Shown piece after piece: positions 45,355 to 53,516 of a stretch of DNA of 59,866 nt (position 1 is its first letter; each line of letters begins with the position of its first letter). The translations under genes were made by a program, and so were the position numbers. The DNA comes from Gammaproteobacteria bacterium (GTDB lineage Bacteria > Pseudomonadota > Gammaproteobacteria > SZUA-229), in contig JADGFA010000025.1 of NCBI GenBank assembly GCA_016744065.1, positions 1 through 59,866 of the forward strand, given 5' to 3'. The notes below the pieces were generated by a model. It was not told where the DNA came from and ran no database searches. It saw nothing but the letters and a program-made list of their open reading frames with translations.

Positions 45355-46116
45355 ATGGCACAACTTAATTCCATTGTAGAGTATTGTAATGACTTGTTAC
45401 GAATTAATGAGTTCAATGATTATTGCCCAAATGGTCTGCAGGTTGAAGGGGAAGGTGAGGTAAATAGAATTATTTGTGGTGTGACGGCCTGTCAGGATTT
45501 AATAGAGGCAGCAATTGAACAGCAGGCAGATATGATTCTGGTGCATCATGGATATTTCTGGAAAAATGAAAATGCAGTGATTACAGGGATTAAGCGTAAA
45601 CGTATTCAGCTTTTACTTGAGCATGGGATCAGTTTACTAGCATATCATTTACCACTGGACGCCCACCCAGAACTGGGTAATAACGTGACACTTGCGCGGC
45701 AATTAGAGATTAATGTTGATGGTTGTGTAATGCAGGGGTCTGCCAAAGGGCTGCTGTGGAACGGTGCGCTGGCATCAGCCCTTAGTGCGACTGATTTTTC
45801 GTTGTTTATTGAAAAGCAACTGGGGCGTAAGCCTCTGCATCTTTGTGATAACTCAAATAAAGTCATTAAAACCATTGGCTGGTGCACAGGTGGTGCGCAG
45901 CATTATATTGAAGAAGCAGCGGCAATGGGGCTGGATGCATTTGTTAGTGGTGAAGTATCGGAGCAGACTTTTCATTTAGCCAAGGAACTGGATATTCACT
46001 ATTTTGCGGCCGGGCATCATGCTACTGAATCTTATGGTGTGCAGGCGCTGGCCGGGCATTTATCTGAAAAATTTAATATTGAGTCGGCGTTTGTGGATAT
46101 TGATAACCCTGTTTAA
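45355..46116 (+). CDS. Nif3/YbgI-family dinuclear metal protein
   Basis: A toroidal hexamer-forming family with a two-metal site. The metal ligands are visible: H-H-G in L-V-H-H-G-Y-F-W near 63-70, D-A-H-P-E-L near 101-106, and G-H-H-A-T-E near 221-226. Proposed roles include GTP cyclohydrolase-type or metal-handling activity; none is settled. GGAG precedes the ATG. Divergent from the DegS-type gene across 55 bp. Confidence 0.92.
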   Translation: MAQLNSIVEYCNDLLRINEFNDYCPNGLQVEGEGEVNRIICGVTACQDLIEAAIEQQADMILVHHGYFWKNENAVITGIKRKRIQLLLEHGISLLAYHLPLDAHPELGNNVTLARQLEINVDGCVMQGSAKGLLWNGALASALSATDFSLFIEKQLGRKPLHLCDNSNKVIKTIGWCTGGAQHYIEEAAAMGLDAFVSGEVSEQTFHLAKELDIHYFAAGHHATESYGVQALAGHLSEKFNIESAFVDIDNPV

Positions 46117-46296
46117 CTCTGGTCTGAGCAGTGCTTCTGAGCTGGAATGGGTCAGGGTGATCTGCCGATATATGATTTCCTGCTTACCCGCATGACCTGT
46201 CCCCACCCTGTTGTTTTATCGAAACGTAATAATTTATAATTTATCAATAAGATATAACTTAAGTTTTTGATATATATAGCAAAACCTATTTAGTCC

Positions 46297-46325
46297 TTGG
46301 ATAAAAAACGGAAATAGAGTATCAT
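46297..46325 (+). promoter_or_regulatory. Promoter of petABC
   Basis: TTGGAT (46297-46302), a 17-bp spacer and TATCAT (46320-46325). Transcription would start near 46332, leaving a leader of about 130 nt that begins with the hairpin at 46345. Confidence 0.5.
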
Positions 46326-46344
46326 ACTGCGGCAAATTTTCCAT

Positions 46345-46368
46345 GCTCCCTTAAAGGTTTAAGGGGGC
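46345..46368 (+). other. Leader hairpin of petABC
   Basis: GCTCCCTTAAA pairs with TTTAAGGGGGC around two G bases (11 pairs, one T-G). Close to the predicted 5' end, it may stabilise the mRNA. No T-run follows immediately, so it is probably not a terminator. Confidence 0.5.
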
Positions 46369-46462
46369 AACTAAAAATAGTTTTTTGAAGGATATCCCCA
46401 TTTTTATGTGTGTATTTTTTTCAAAACTGAATTTTAATTAAATTAGTCTAAGAGAGGTACTC

Positions 46463-47059
46463 ATGACTACAGACGGCGCAGATTTAGCCAAACGCCGCTT
46501 TCTGACAAACACTACTGCTGTAATTGGTGCTGTTGGAGCTGGTTTTGTAGCTGTACCCTTCCTTTCTTCCTGGGCTCCTAGTGAGCGTGCCAAAACTGCA
46601 GGTGCGCCTGTAGAAGTGGATATCAGTAAGTTGGTTGAAGGTCAATTGTTAACAGTTGAGTGGCGTGGTAAGCCGGTATGGCTTATTAAGCGTAGCGATC
46701 AGAATCTTAAAGATCTGCCGACTCTGGATGACATGTTACGTGATCCAGCATCTGAAAATGATCAGCAACCTGTTTATGCACAAAATCCAACACGATCTAT
46801 TAAACCCAATGTTGTGGTGATGGTTGGTATTTGTACACATCTGGGTTGTTCGCCTTCATATCGTCCAGATATGGGTGCAGCTGATCTGGGTGGTGCTGAC
46901 TGGAAAGGCGGGTTCTTCTGTCCATGTCACGGTTCTAAATTTGACCTTGCAGGTCGTGTTTATCAAGGCGTACCTGCGCCACTTAATCTTGAAATACCAC
47001 CTCACTTCTATAAGAGTGATCGTACAATTCTGATTGGTGAAGATGGAGGAGCGGCATAA
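46463..47059 (+). CDS. petA: Rieske iron-sulfur subunit of cytochrome bc1
   Basis: Carries the 2Fe-2S cluster that takes electrons from quinol. A twin-arginine start (K-R-R-F-L near 10-14) and one membrane helix (about 17-37) anchor it. Cluster ligands are C124/H126 in C-T-H-L-G-C and C153/H156 in C-P-C-H-G-S, with the structural Cys pair C129/C155. GAGAGG precedes the ATG. Its stop shares a base with the petB start. Confidence 0.97.
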   Translation: MTTDGADLAKRRFLTNTTAVIGAVGAGFVAVPFLSSWAPSERAKTAGAPVEVDISKLVEGQLLTVEWRGKPVWLIKRSDQNLKDLPTLDDMLRDPASENDQQPVYAQNPTRSIKPNVVVMVGICTHLGCSPSYRPDMGAADLGGADWKGGFFCPCHGSKFDLAGRVYQGVPAPLNLEIPPHFYKSDRTILIGEDGGAA

Positions 47060-48273
47060 TGTTTAAAAGTTTAATGACATGGGTTGATGATCGCTTCCCG
47101 GCCACAAAAATGTGGAATGAGCACCTTGCTGAATATTATGCACCAAAGAATTTTAACTTCTGGTACTTCTTCGGTTCTTTAGCGCTAATGGTCCTGGTTA
47201 TCCAGATTGTTTCTGGCCTCTTTTTAACCATGCACTACAAGCCAGACGGTGCAATGGCATTCGCGTCTGTAGAATATATCATGCGTGATGTACCTTACGG
47301 CTGGTTGATTCGTTACATCCACTCTACGGGTGCAACGGCCTTCTTCGTTGTGGTTTATTTGCATATGTTCCGCGGTTTGATGTACGGTTCATTCAAAAAG
47401 CCTCGTGAATTAGTATGGCTATTTGGTATGTTTATTTACCTTGCCCTGATGGCTGAGGCGTTCATGGGCTATTTACTGCCCTGGGGTCAGATGTCTTTCT
47501 GGGGTGCACAGGTTATTATTTCACTGTTTGGTGCCTTACCTATTATTGGTGAGCCATTAACTCTGTGGATTCGAGGTGATTTTGTCATATCCGATGCAAC
47601 GTTAAATCGTTTCTTTGCATTACACGTTATTGCATTGCCACTGGTATTGATTGGTCTGGTTGTTGCTCACATTCTTGCATTGCATGAAGTGGGCTCAAAC
47701 AACCCTGAAGGTATCGAAATTAAGAAACATAAAGATGAAAATGGCATTCCATTAGATGGTATTCCATTCCACCCTTACTACTCTGTTAAAGATATTGTCG
47801 GCGTGATTGTGTTCTTGTTCTTTTTTGCACTGGTTCTGTTCTTTGCACCAGAAGGTGGCGGTTACTTATTAGAGCACGCTAACTTTATTCCTTCTGATCC
47901 ATTGAAAACGCCAGAGCATATTGCACCGGTTTGGTACTTTACTCCGTTCTATGCAATTTTACGTGCAGTTCCAGATAAGTTGATGGGTGTTATCGCAATG
48001 GGTGGCGCAATTGTTGTGTTGTTCCTGCTGCCATGGATTGATCAATGTAAAGTGAAATCAATTCGCTATCGTGGCATAAGCTTCAAGATTCTACTGGTTG
48101 TATTTGTTATTTCGTTTGTTGCACTGGGTCGTTTAGGCATGCTGCCTGCCACTCCGTTCTTAACGTTATTAGCACAAATATTCAGTGTGCTTTACTTTGG
48201 CTTCTTTATAGCTCTGTATTTCACATCGAAGAATGAGAAAACTAAACCCGTACCAGAGAGGATCACGAAATGA
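47059..48273 (+). CDS. petB: Cytochrome b subunit of bc1
   Basis: Integral subunit with both b haems and the quinone sites. The 404 residues contain eight hydrophobic helices; G-Y-L-L-P-W-G-Q-M-S-F-W-G near 133-145 is the Qo-region signature, and the histidine ligands lie in the helices around H94/H108 and H190-H205. The P-E-W-equivalent here reads P-V-W-Y near 291-294. Overlaps petC by 4 bp. Confidence 0.96.
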   Translation: MFKSLMTWVDDRFPATKMWNEHLAEYYAPKNFNFWYFFGSLALMVLVIQIVSGLFLTMHYKPDGAMAFASVEYIMRDVPYGWLIRYIHSTGATAFFVVVYLHMFRGLMYGSFKKPRELVWLFGMFIYLALMAEAFMGYLLPWGQMSFWGAQVIISLFGALPIIGEPLTLWIRGDFVISDATLNRFFALHVIALPLVLIGLVVAHILALHEVGSNNPEGIEIKKHKDENGIPLDGIPFHPYYSVKDIVGVIVFLFFFALVLFFAPEGGGYLLEHANFIPSDPLKTPEHIAPVWYFTPFYAILRAVPDKLMGVIAMGGAIVVLFLLPWIDQCKVKSIRYRGISFKILLVVFVISFVALGRLGMLPATPFLTLLAQIFSVLYFGFFIALYFTSKNEKTKPVPERITK

Positions 48274-49040
48274 GAAATATATTAAGCGTAATCCTGCTAG
48301 CTGTTTTCTCCTGGACTTTTTCAAGTCTGGTTATGGCCAGTGGCGGCGGTGTTCATTTAGATCATGCGCCAGGTGATTTAACCGATAAAGAGTCATTAAA
48401 ACGTGGTGCGCAAGCTTTTGCAGATAATTGCCTGAGCTGTCATGCTGCGGACTATATGCGTTATAACCGTATTGGTCGTGATCTTGGTTGGACTGATCTT
48501 GAGGTAACTGAAAAATTAATTAATACACGTGGTGCTGATGGCGAAAAAACCAAAGTGGGCGAATTAATGAAAGTTGCTATGAATAATGATTATGCCAATG
48601 TTGCTTTCGGCGCAAAAATTCCCGGTTTAACGGTAATTGCACGTGCTAAGGGCGCTGACTGGTTATATACCTACTTGCGTACTTTTTATCTGGATGATTC
48701 ACGTCCTACAGGTATGAATAATCTGGTATTTGCAGATGTGGGTATGCCTCATGTGTTATGGGAAAAGCAGGGCTTACAAAAAGCTATTTTCAGAACAGAG
48801 GAGGGAACTGATGGCAATAAGAAACATATCTTTGAAAAAATGGAAATTGTAGAAGCAGGAACCATGTCTTCTGAAGAGTATGATGCTTATGTTGGTGACC
48901 TGGTGAATTTCCTGGTTTACATGGGCGAGCCTGTTCAACTAGAGCGTAAGAGTCTTGGAATTAAGGTTCTTATCTTTCTGTTTGTTTTTGCCATTGTTGC
49001 TTACATGTTGAAGAAAGAATACTGGAAAGACGTACACTAG
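48270..49040 (+). CDS. petC: Cytochrome c1 subunit of bc1
   Basis: Membrane-anchored cytochrome receiving electrons from Rieske. Signal peptide (about 1-23), haem motif C54-L-S-C-H58, probable Met ligand in D-V-G-M-P-H, and a C-terminal anchor helix (about 231-248). 256 residues. Third gene of the petABC operon. Confidence 0.96.
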   Translation: MRNILSVILLAVFSWTFSSLVMASGGGVHLDHAPGDLTDKESLKRGAQAFADNCLSCHAADYMRYNRIGRDLGWTDLEVTEKLINTRGADGEKTKVGELMKVAMNNDYANVAFGAKIPGLTVIARAKGADWLYTYLRTFYLDDSRPTGMNNLVFADVGMPHVLWEKQGLQKAIFRTEEGTDGNKKHIFEKMEIVEAGTMSSEEYDAYVGDLVNFLVYMGEPVQLERKSLGIKVLIFLFVFAIVAYMLKKEYWKDVH

Positions 49041-49160
49041 AAATTGTCATTAGTTGTTAGTTATTAGTTGAAGTCGGGGCAGGTTTTGCCTGTCTTGATT
49101 TTGATCACTGGCGTACGACTTTTGTCTTTTTAGCTATTGAAATTTTTGAGGTTTAAAATT

Positions 49161-49793
49161 ATGGCGTCTAATATACTCGCCAATCGCAGATCAGTAATGA
49201 ATTTATTTACATCACCCTCATGTCCTTACTGCCATCTGGCACGTATTGTACTTGCTGAAAAAGATATTACTTTTGAAGCGATTGATGTTGATTTAAGTAA
49301 TCCACCGGAAGATCTGTCTGAGCTTAATCCATATAATACAGTGCCAACATTGATAGATCGTGATCTGGTACTTTATGATTCACGTGTTATTGTTGAATAC
49401 TTGGATGAGCGTTTTCCGCATCCACCATTAATGCCTGTTGATCCTGTGTCACGAGCAAAAACCCGTTTAGCTTTGCATCGAGTAGAGAAAGACTGGTTTC
49501 CTTTGATGCATGACGTTTTAACTAAGGGTGAAAAAACAGCAGCTAAAGCGCGTAAGATGTTACGCGAAAGTATTATTTCATCAAATGAGTTGTTTAAGGT
49601 GTTGCCTTTTTTCTTAAGTGAAGACTATAGCCTTGTTGATGCAACTATTGCGCCTTTATTGTGGCGTTTGTCTGTAATGGGAATTGAATTACCAGCAGAA
49701 GCAAAAGCTGTAACTGATTATGCACAACGACTATTTGAGCGTGAAGCTTTTCAGTTGAGTCTGACAGAAACTGAAAGAGAAATGCATCTCTAA
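49161..49793 (+). CDS. sspA: Stringent starvation protein A
   Basis: GST-fold RNA polymerase-associated protein that aids stationary-phase transcription. The thioredoxin-like N-terminal part holds S-P-S-C-P-Y-C-H near 19-26 and N-T-V-P-T-L-I-D near 59-66. I chose the ATG at 49161 (GAGG eight bases upstream; 210 residues) over a TTG at 49137. Followed after 24 bp by sspB; the petABC-sspAB order is common. Confidence 0.95.
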   Translation: MASNILANRRSVMNLFTSPSCPYCHLARIVLAEKDITFEAIDVDLSNPPEDLSELNPYNTVPTLIDRDLVLYDSRVIVEYLDERFPHPPLMPVDPVSRAKTRLALHRVEKDWFPLMHDVLTKGEKTAAKARKMLRESIISSNELFKVLPFFLSEDYSLVDATIAPLLWRLSVMGIELPAEAKAVTDYAQRLFEREAFQLSLTETEREMHL

Positions 49794-49817
49794 ATTAATT
49801 TCTAGAGTGAAGTAATA

Positions 49818-50210
49818 ATGGAGAAAATGACATCTAGTCGGCCTTATTTAATAAGAGCATTGTACCAGTGGATTGTAGATAATGGGGTGACACCCTATGT
49901 TCTGGTCGATGCTCTGGTGCAGGGTGTGGATGTTCCTCAGCAGCATATTCAGGACGATAAAATTGTTTTAAATATTGCGCCAATGGCAGTGCAGGGGTTA
50001 ACGCTAGGGGATGATGCAATTAGCTTTAGTGCTCGTTTTAGTGGTAAATCAGTTAATTTGTTAGTTCCTACCGAAGCTGTGCTGGCTATTTATGCCAGAG
50101 AAAATGGCCAGGGTATGATGTTTAATGATGAGCCTGGTTCGAACACGCCTCCGGATGATACCAGTCCGAAAGATGATAAGCCTAAGCCTTCGCTGCGGGT
50201 TGTTAAATAG
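49818..50210 (+). CDS. sspB: ClpXP adaptor SspB
   Basis: Tethers ssrA-tagged proteins to ClpXP. The substrate-binding domain (about 5-105) has the family start S-S-R-P-Y-L-I-R-A-L-Y-Q-W-I-V-D-N and the F-S-A-R-F-S-G strand; a flexible acidic linker and the C-terminal ClpX-docking motif L-R-V-V-K are intact. 130 residues. Confidence 0.95.
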   Translation: MEKMTSSRPYLIRALYQWIVDNGVTPYVLVDALVQGVDVPQQHIQDDKIVLNIAPMAVQGLTLGDDAISFSARFSGKSVNLLVPTEAVLAIYARENGQGMMFNDEPGSNTPPDDTSPKDDKPKPSLRVVK

Positions 50211-50346
50211 TTAAGGTGTTTGTTTTTGCTCTTTGGTAAATCTTTTTCAGGCTTTATAGATGGATGAGAGTAAGTGTTTCCTCTACTTTGGTGGTGCTCG
50301 CTCTCACCCTTTTTTGAATCTGAAAAAATATTATTAACTAACATTT

Positions 50347-50898
50347 TTATTTTTTAACTGGTCGCTTCTGTAGCTTTCTCTGTAATGTTCGTCTGTGCAT
50401 TCCTAATGCCCGTGCCGTTGCAGAAACATTTCCATCATTATCCATTAGCACTTTTTGCAGGTGTTCCCATTCCAGTCGTTTGGGTGACAAAGGTTGTTCG
50501 GCGGGTTTAATTGATTGTGTGTTCAGGTCATTATTAAAGCTGGCAATGATTTCATCTGCATCTGCTGGCTTTGTCAGATAATGTTTTGCACCAAGCTTAA
50601 TTGCCTGCACGGCAGTTGCAATGCTGGCATAGCCTGTGAGCATAACGATACTTATATCTGGATTGGATAACACCAGATTTTCAACGAGCTCCAGGCCTGA
50701 TTCATCACCAATACGTAAATCAACTATTGCATAAACGGGATTGTAAGTACTGGCCAGTTTCATTGCTTCAGTTGAATTTGTTGCCGTAACTATGGTGAAT
50801 CCTCGGCGCTCAATTGCATTATTTAACACCATGCAAAAAGTTTCATCGTCATCAACCAGTAAAATATCTACAGTAGTATCAGGTATATTATTGGGCAT
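50347..50898 (-). CDS. regA: Redox response regulator RegA/PrrA/ActR
   Basis: Two-domain regulator: receiver (10-125) with D16-D18 acidic cluster, phosphoacceptor D60 and K110, and a Fis-type helix-turn-helix (153-178, N-V-S-A-T-A-R-A-L-G-M-H-R-R-T-L-Q-R-K-L) that closely matches the very conserved RegA DNA-binding end. In alphaproteobacteria it controls respiration, bc1 and redox balance. Overlaps the end of regB by 11 bp. Confidence 0.93.
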   Translation of the reverse strand: MPNNIPDTTVDILLVDDDETFCMVLNNAIERRGFTIVTATNSTEAMKLASTYNPVYAIVDLRIGDESGLELVENLVLSNPDISIVMLTGYASIATAVQAIKLGAKHYLTKPADADEIIASFNNDLNTQSIKPAEQPLSPKRLEWEHLQKVLMDNDGNVSATARALGMHRRTLQRKLQKRPVKK

Positions 50899-52228
50899 TC
50901 TTGATATCCGGACTGGCTTCCGTTAAAGGCAGGATTATTTTAACTATTGCACCCCCCTGTTCCTGATTGGCCAGAAAAATCTTGCCCCCCAGGCGTTCGA
51001 TAGAGGCATGAGCCAAAAATAAACCTAAACCCAGGCCCTGCTTCTTGCTGGAGTAGGTTTGTTTTCCTGCATGTGTCTGTATCATCGAATCCAGGCCAGA
51101 GCCACTGTCTATTACATTAATTATAATTTGTACTCCTTGTTGTTCAATCTGTAGCGTTATTTTTTCAGGGGATGCATCCGCTGCATTATTGAGTATATTG
51201 ATGAGCGCCTGGGTCATGGTTTGTTCTGCCAGTATAAATGCATTTAATTTTTTTAAATCACTTTTTAATTCAAGTTGTGTCGAGGGTCGTTGTTGTTGCC
51301 ATTGTTCAATAATATTTGAAATATACTGATAAACCGGTAGCATTTGTCCGCCACCCATGAGCTCTTCACCTGCAGAATGGGAAAGAGTTGTTAATGCCGA
51401 TTTACAGCGATCAACCTGTTCGCGGATAATGGTGAGATACTCCTTTGATTGTTGTGCTTCACAGGCAGCCTGTAATTCTGTGACTAGAACGGCTATTGTT
51501 GACAATGGGGTTCCCAGTTCATGTGCTGTACCTGCGGCCATGGTGCCGAGTGCAACAAGTCGTTCATCCCTTAATGCATTTTCACGTGCCTGAGCCAGGC
51601 GATGATCCTGCTCTCGTAAACTGTTGGCCATGCGTGCAACGACGTAAGCTACCAGCAGTGCAGTTACCATATAACCTAGCCACATACCAATAATGTGTTC
51701 ATGAAAGCCGGTGTTATGTTGCATATGCATATTATGTGAAGAGGTGTCGGCAATGATGGGCTCATAGAAAAACATTAAAGTAGTATAACCTGTCATACTG
51801 AGCCCAGTAATTAACCATATAGCACGCCCTGGCAATAAGGTGGCGGCTATAAAAATAGGCACTAAATAAAACCAGCCAAAAGGGTTGCTGGCTCCACCGG
51901 TAAAGTAAAGCATGCCGGTGAATGCGCTAACATCAATAATCAATTGCCATATCAGTGTTTTATCTGTGACAGGTTTATTGTGGTATAGCCACCAGGCCGT
52001 TGTTGAATTGACTGTAATAAGTAGGCTAAGGATCGTTGCCATGGGAAATATGGGCAAAACCATATTATCAAATAATGAAAGTATGATGAGTGAAAATACG
52101 ACCACAATTAAAAAATTACGCAGCATAAACAGGCGGTAAAGGTTGTGAGTTTGGCTGTTATTAAGCTGAAAGATCTGAGGAAAGTTAAACATAATGAAAG
52201 TGGTTGAGACATCCTTAAGTTGTGTCAT
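50888..52228 (-). CDS. regB: Redox sensor histidine kinase RegB/PrrB/ActS
   Basis: Membrane kinase with six helices between about 36 and 200. The quinone-linked heptapeptide G-G-A-S-N-P-F is at 111-117. The kinase core has H236 in T-A-H-E-L-G-T-P and the redox-active Cys275 in Q-V-D-R-C-K, both as in RegB. N, G1 and G2 boxes follow. The last periplasmic loop (165-178) is unusually rich in His and Met. An ATG at 52192 is an alternative start 12 codons in; neither start has a clear ribosome site. Confidence 0.94.
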   Translation of the reverse strand: MTQLKDVSTTFIMFNFPQIFQLNNSQTHNLYRLFMLRNFLIVVVFSLIILSLFDNMVLPIFPMATILSLLITVNSTTAWWLYHNKPVTDKTLIWQLIIDVSAFTGMLYFTGGASNPFGWFYLVPIFIAATLLPGRAIWLITGLSMTGYTTLMFFYEPIIADTSSHNMHMQHNTGFHEHIIGMWLGYMVTALLVAYVVARMANSLREQDHRLAQARENALRDERLVALGTMAAGTAHELGTPLSTIAVLVTELQAACEAQQSKEYLTIIREQVDRCKSALTTLSHSAGEELMGGGQMLPVYQYISNIIEQWQQQRPSTQLELKSDLKKLNAFILAEQTMTQALINILNNAADASPEKITLQIEQQGVQIIINVIDSGSGLDSMIQTHAGKQTYSSKKQGLGLGLFLAHASIERLGGKIFLANQEQGGAIVKIILPLTEASPDIKNAQ

Positions 52229-52317
52229 TAAGAATTGAGAATATTAAACCCTCTGTAATTTAATTAATAGAGCTGAGTGATATGTTGGTAGGTGCTGGAG
52301 TATGACAATATGCTACC

Positions 52318-52334
52318 TGCGACAATGTGTCGCA
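52318..52334. promoter_or_regulatory. RegA/PrrA-type operator palindrome
   Basis: TGCGACA and TGTCGCA form a perfect inverted repeat around ATG. Read as half-sites it is GCGAC-N5-GTCGC, which fits the RegA/PrrA pattern GCGNC/GNCGC known from Rhodobacter. It lies 90 bp upstream of regB and 66 bp upstream of the outer-membrane protein gene, so it could control both. Confidence 0.65.
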
Positions 52335-52399
52335 TTATGTTTTAGTTTATAGCGTATTAAACTTCATTTGATAGTTATTAAATGATGTGTGGAATTTAA

Positions 52400-53383
52400 A
52401 TGTTAAAAAATAAAATAATGAGTGTGGCGGCAGCACTTGGCTTCTTTATTGTTCCGGGTTGTTTATATGCATCGCATGATCATCATGCAGCGCCGGATGC
52501 GCCTATTGGCATCATGGGGCATCACCTTCATCCACAAGGTGAATGGATGTTAAGTTATTCTTATATGCAGATGGAGATGGAAGGTAACAGGGATGGAACA
52601 GATAGCGTATCAGCGCCTTTGTCGGGTTACATGGTGAGCCCGTTAAGTATGGATATGGATATGCACATGTTGAGTGTAATGGTTGGTATTTCAGAAAAAA
52701 TGACTTTTATGGCAATGTTACCTGTGCAGAGTATTTCGATGGACCATATGGTAAATATGAATGGGAATGAATTTACAACAGAAGCATCTGGTATTGGCGA
52801 TATAAAACTTTCAGCGCTGTTTTATAGTGGTGAAAATTGGGTAAGCAGTGTTGGCTTGAATATACCAACAGGTTCCATTGATGAAAAAGATGTAACACCT
52901 GCCAGTAGTGGTATCGCTGTTCAGTTGCCTTATCCTATGCAGTTGGGCTCGGGGAGTTATGAGTTTACATTAGGTACATCGTATATAAAAATGTTTGGCT
53001 ATAATAGCTGGGGTAATAAAATCGATGTTATTGTCAGGCTTGATGATAATGATCGCGATTACAGGCTGGGTAATCGTGTTGCGCTAAATAGCTGGTACAG
53101 TTTTGGCGTTAGTGATAAAAGTACTCTGTCTGTTCGGCTTAAATTATTAGACTGGGATAATATTAGTGGCGCGGATGCTGATCTGAATCCGATGATGGTG
53201 CCCACGGCAGATGCTAATTTACGTGCGGGTACTCGTGCTGATGTATTGTTGGGTTATAACTACCAGTTAACTCAGGATACTTTGTTGGGTCTTGAAGTAG
53301 GTGCACCGGTGTATCAGGATCTGGATGGGCCGCAGCTTGAGATGGATCTGACTTTACAGCTTGGCTTGCAGTATGAGTTTTAA
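52400..53383 (+). CDS. Met/His-rich outer-membrane beta-barrel protein
   Basis: Signal peptide (about 1-24, ending L-Y-A) and amphipathic strands with a terminal aromatic F give an outer-membrane barrel, probably of the MetA-pathway/phenol-degradation transporter-like family; that assignment is tentative. The first 130 residues contain 19 Met and 8 His, in runs such as H-D-H-H, G-H-H-L-H and S-M-D-M-D-M-H-M (83-90), a pattern of copper or other soft-metal binding. It faces regB across the predicted RegA site. Substrate unknown. Confidence 0.75.
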   Translation: MLKNKIMSVAAALGFFIVPGCLYASHDHHAAPDAPIGIMGHHLHPQGEWMLSYSYMQMEMEGNRDGTDSVSAPLSGYMVSPLSMDMDMHMLSVMVGISEKMTFMAMLPVQSISMDHMVNMNGNEFTTEASGIGDIKLSALFYSGENWVSSVGLNIPTGSIDEKDVTPASSGIAVQLPYPMQLGSGSYEFTLGTSYIKMFGYNSWGNKIDVIVRLDDNDRDYRLGNRVALNSWYSFGVSDKSTLSVRLKLLDWDNISGADADLNPMMVPTADANLRAGTRADVLLGYNYQLTQDTLLGLEVGAPVYQDLDGPQLEMDLTLQLGLQYEF

Positions 53384-53516
53384 TATTTAAGGTTTTGTGC
53401 TGGTTTTTGTGGCGTTTGATATTATTCTGGTTTATAGAAATCAGGTGCTTGCTAATACTTAAGCTGTATAAAAATACAAAAATTAAGAAGCATATCAGTA
53501 TAAGTTATAATATGAA

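Larger units (their letters stand above)
46117..46462. other. Intergenic 346 bp upstream of petABC
   Basis: Contains a good sigma-70 promoter and a leader hairpin (both listed), and a single GCGGC at 46329-46333, matching a RegA half-site, near the predicted transcription start. The left part shows no gene or repeat. Confidence 0.5.
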
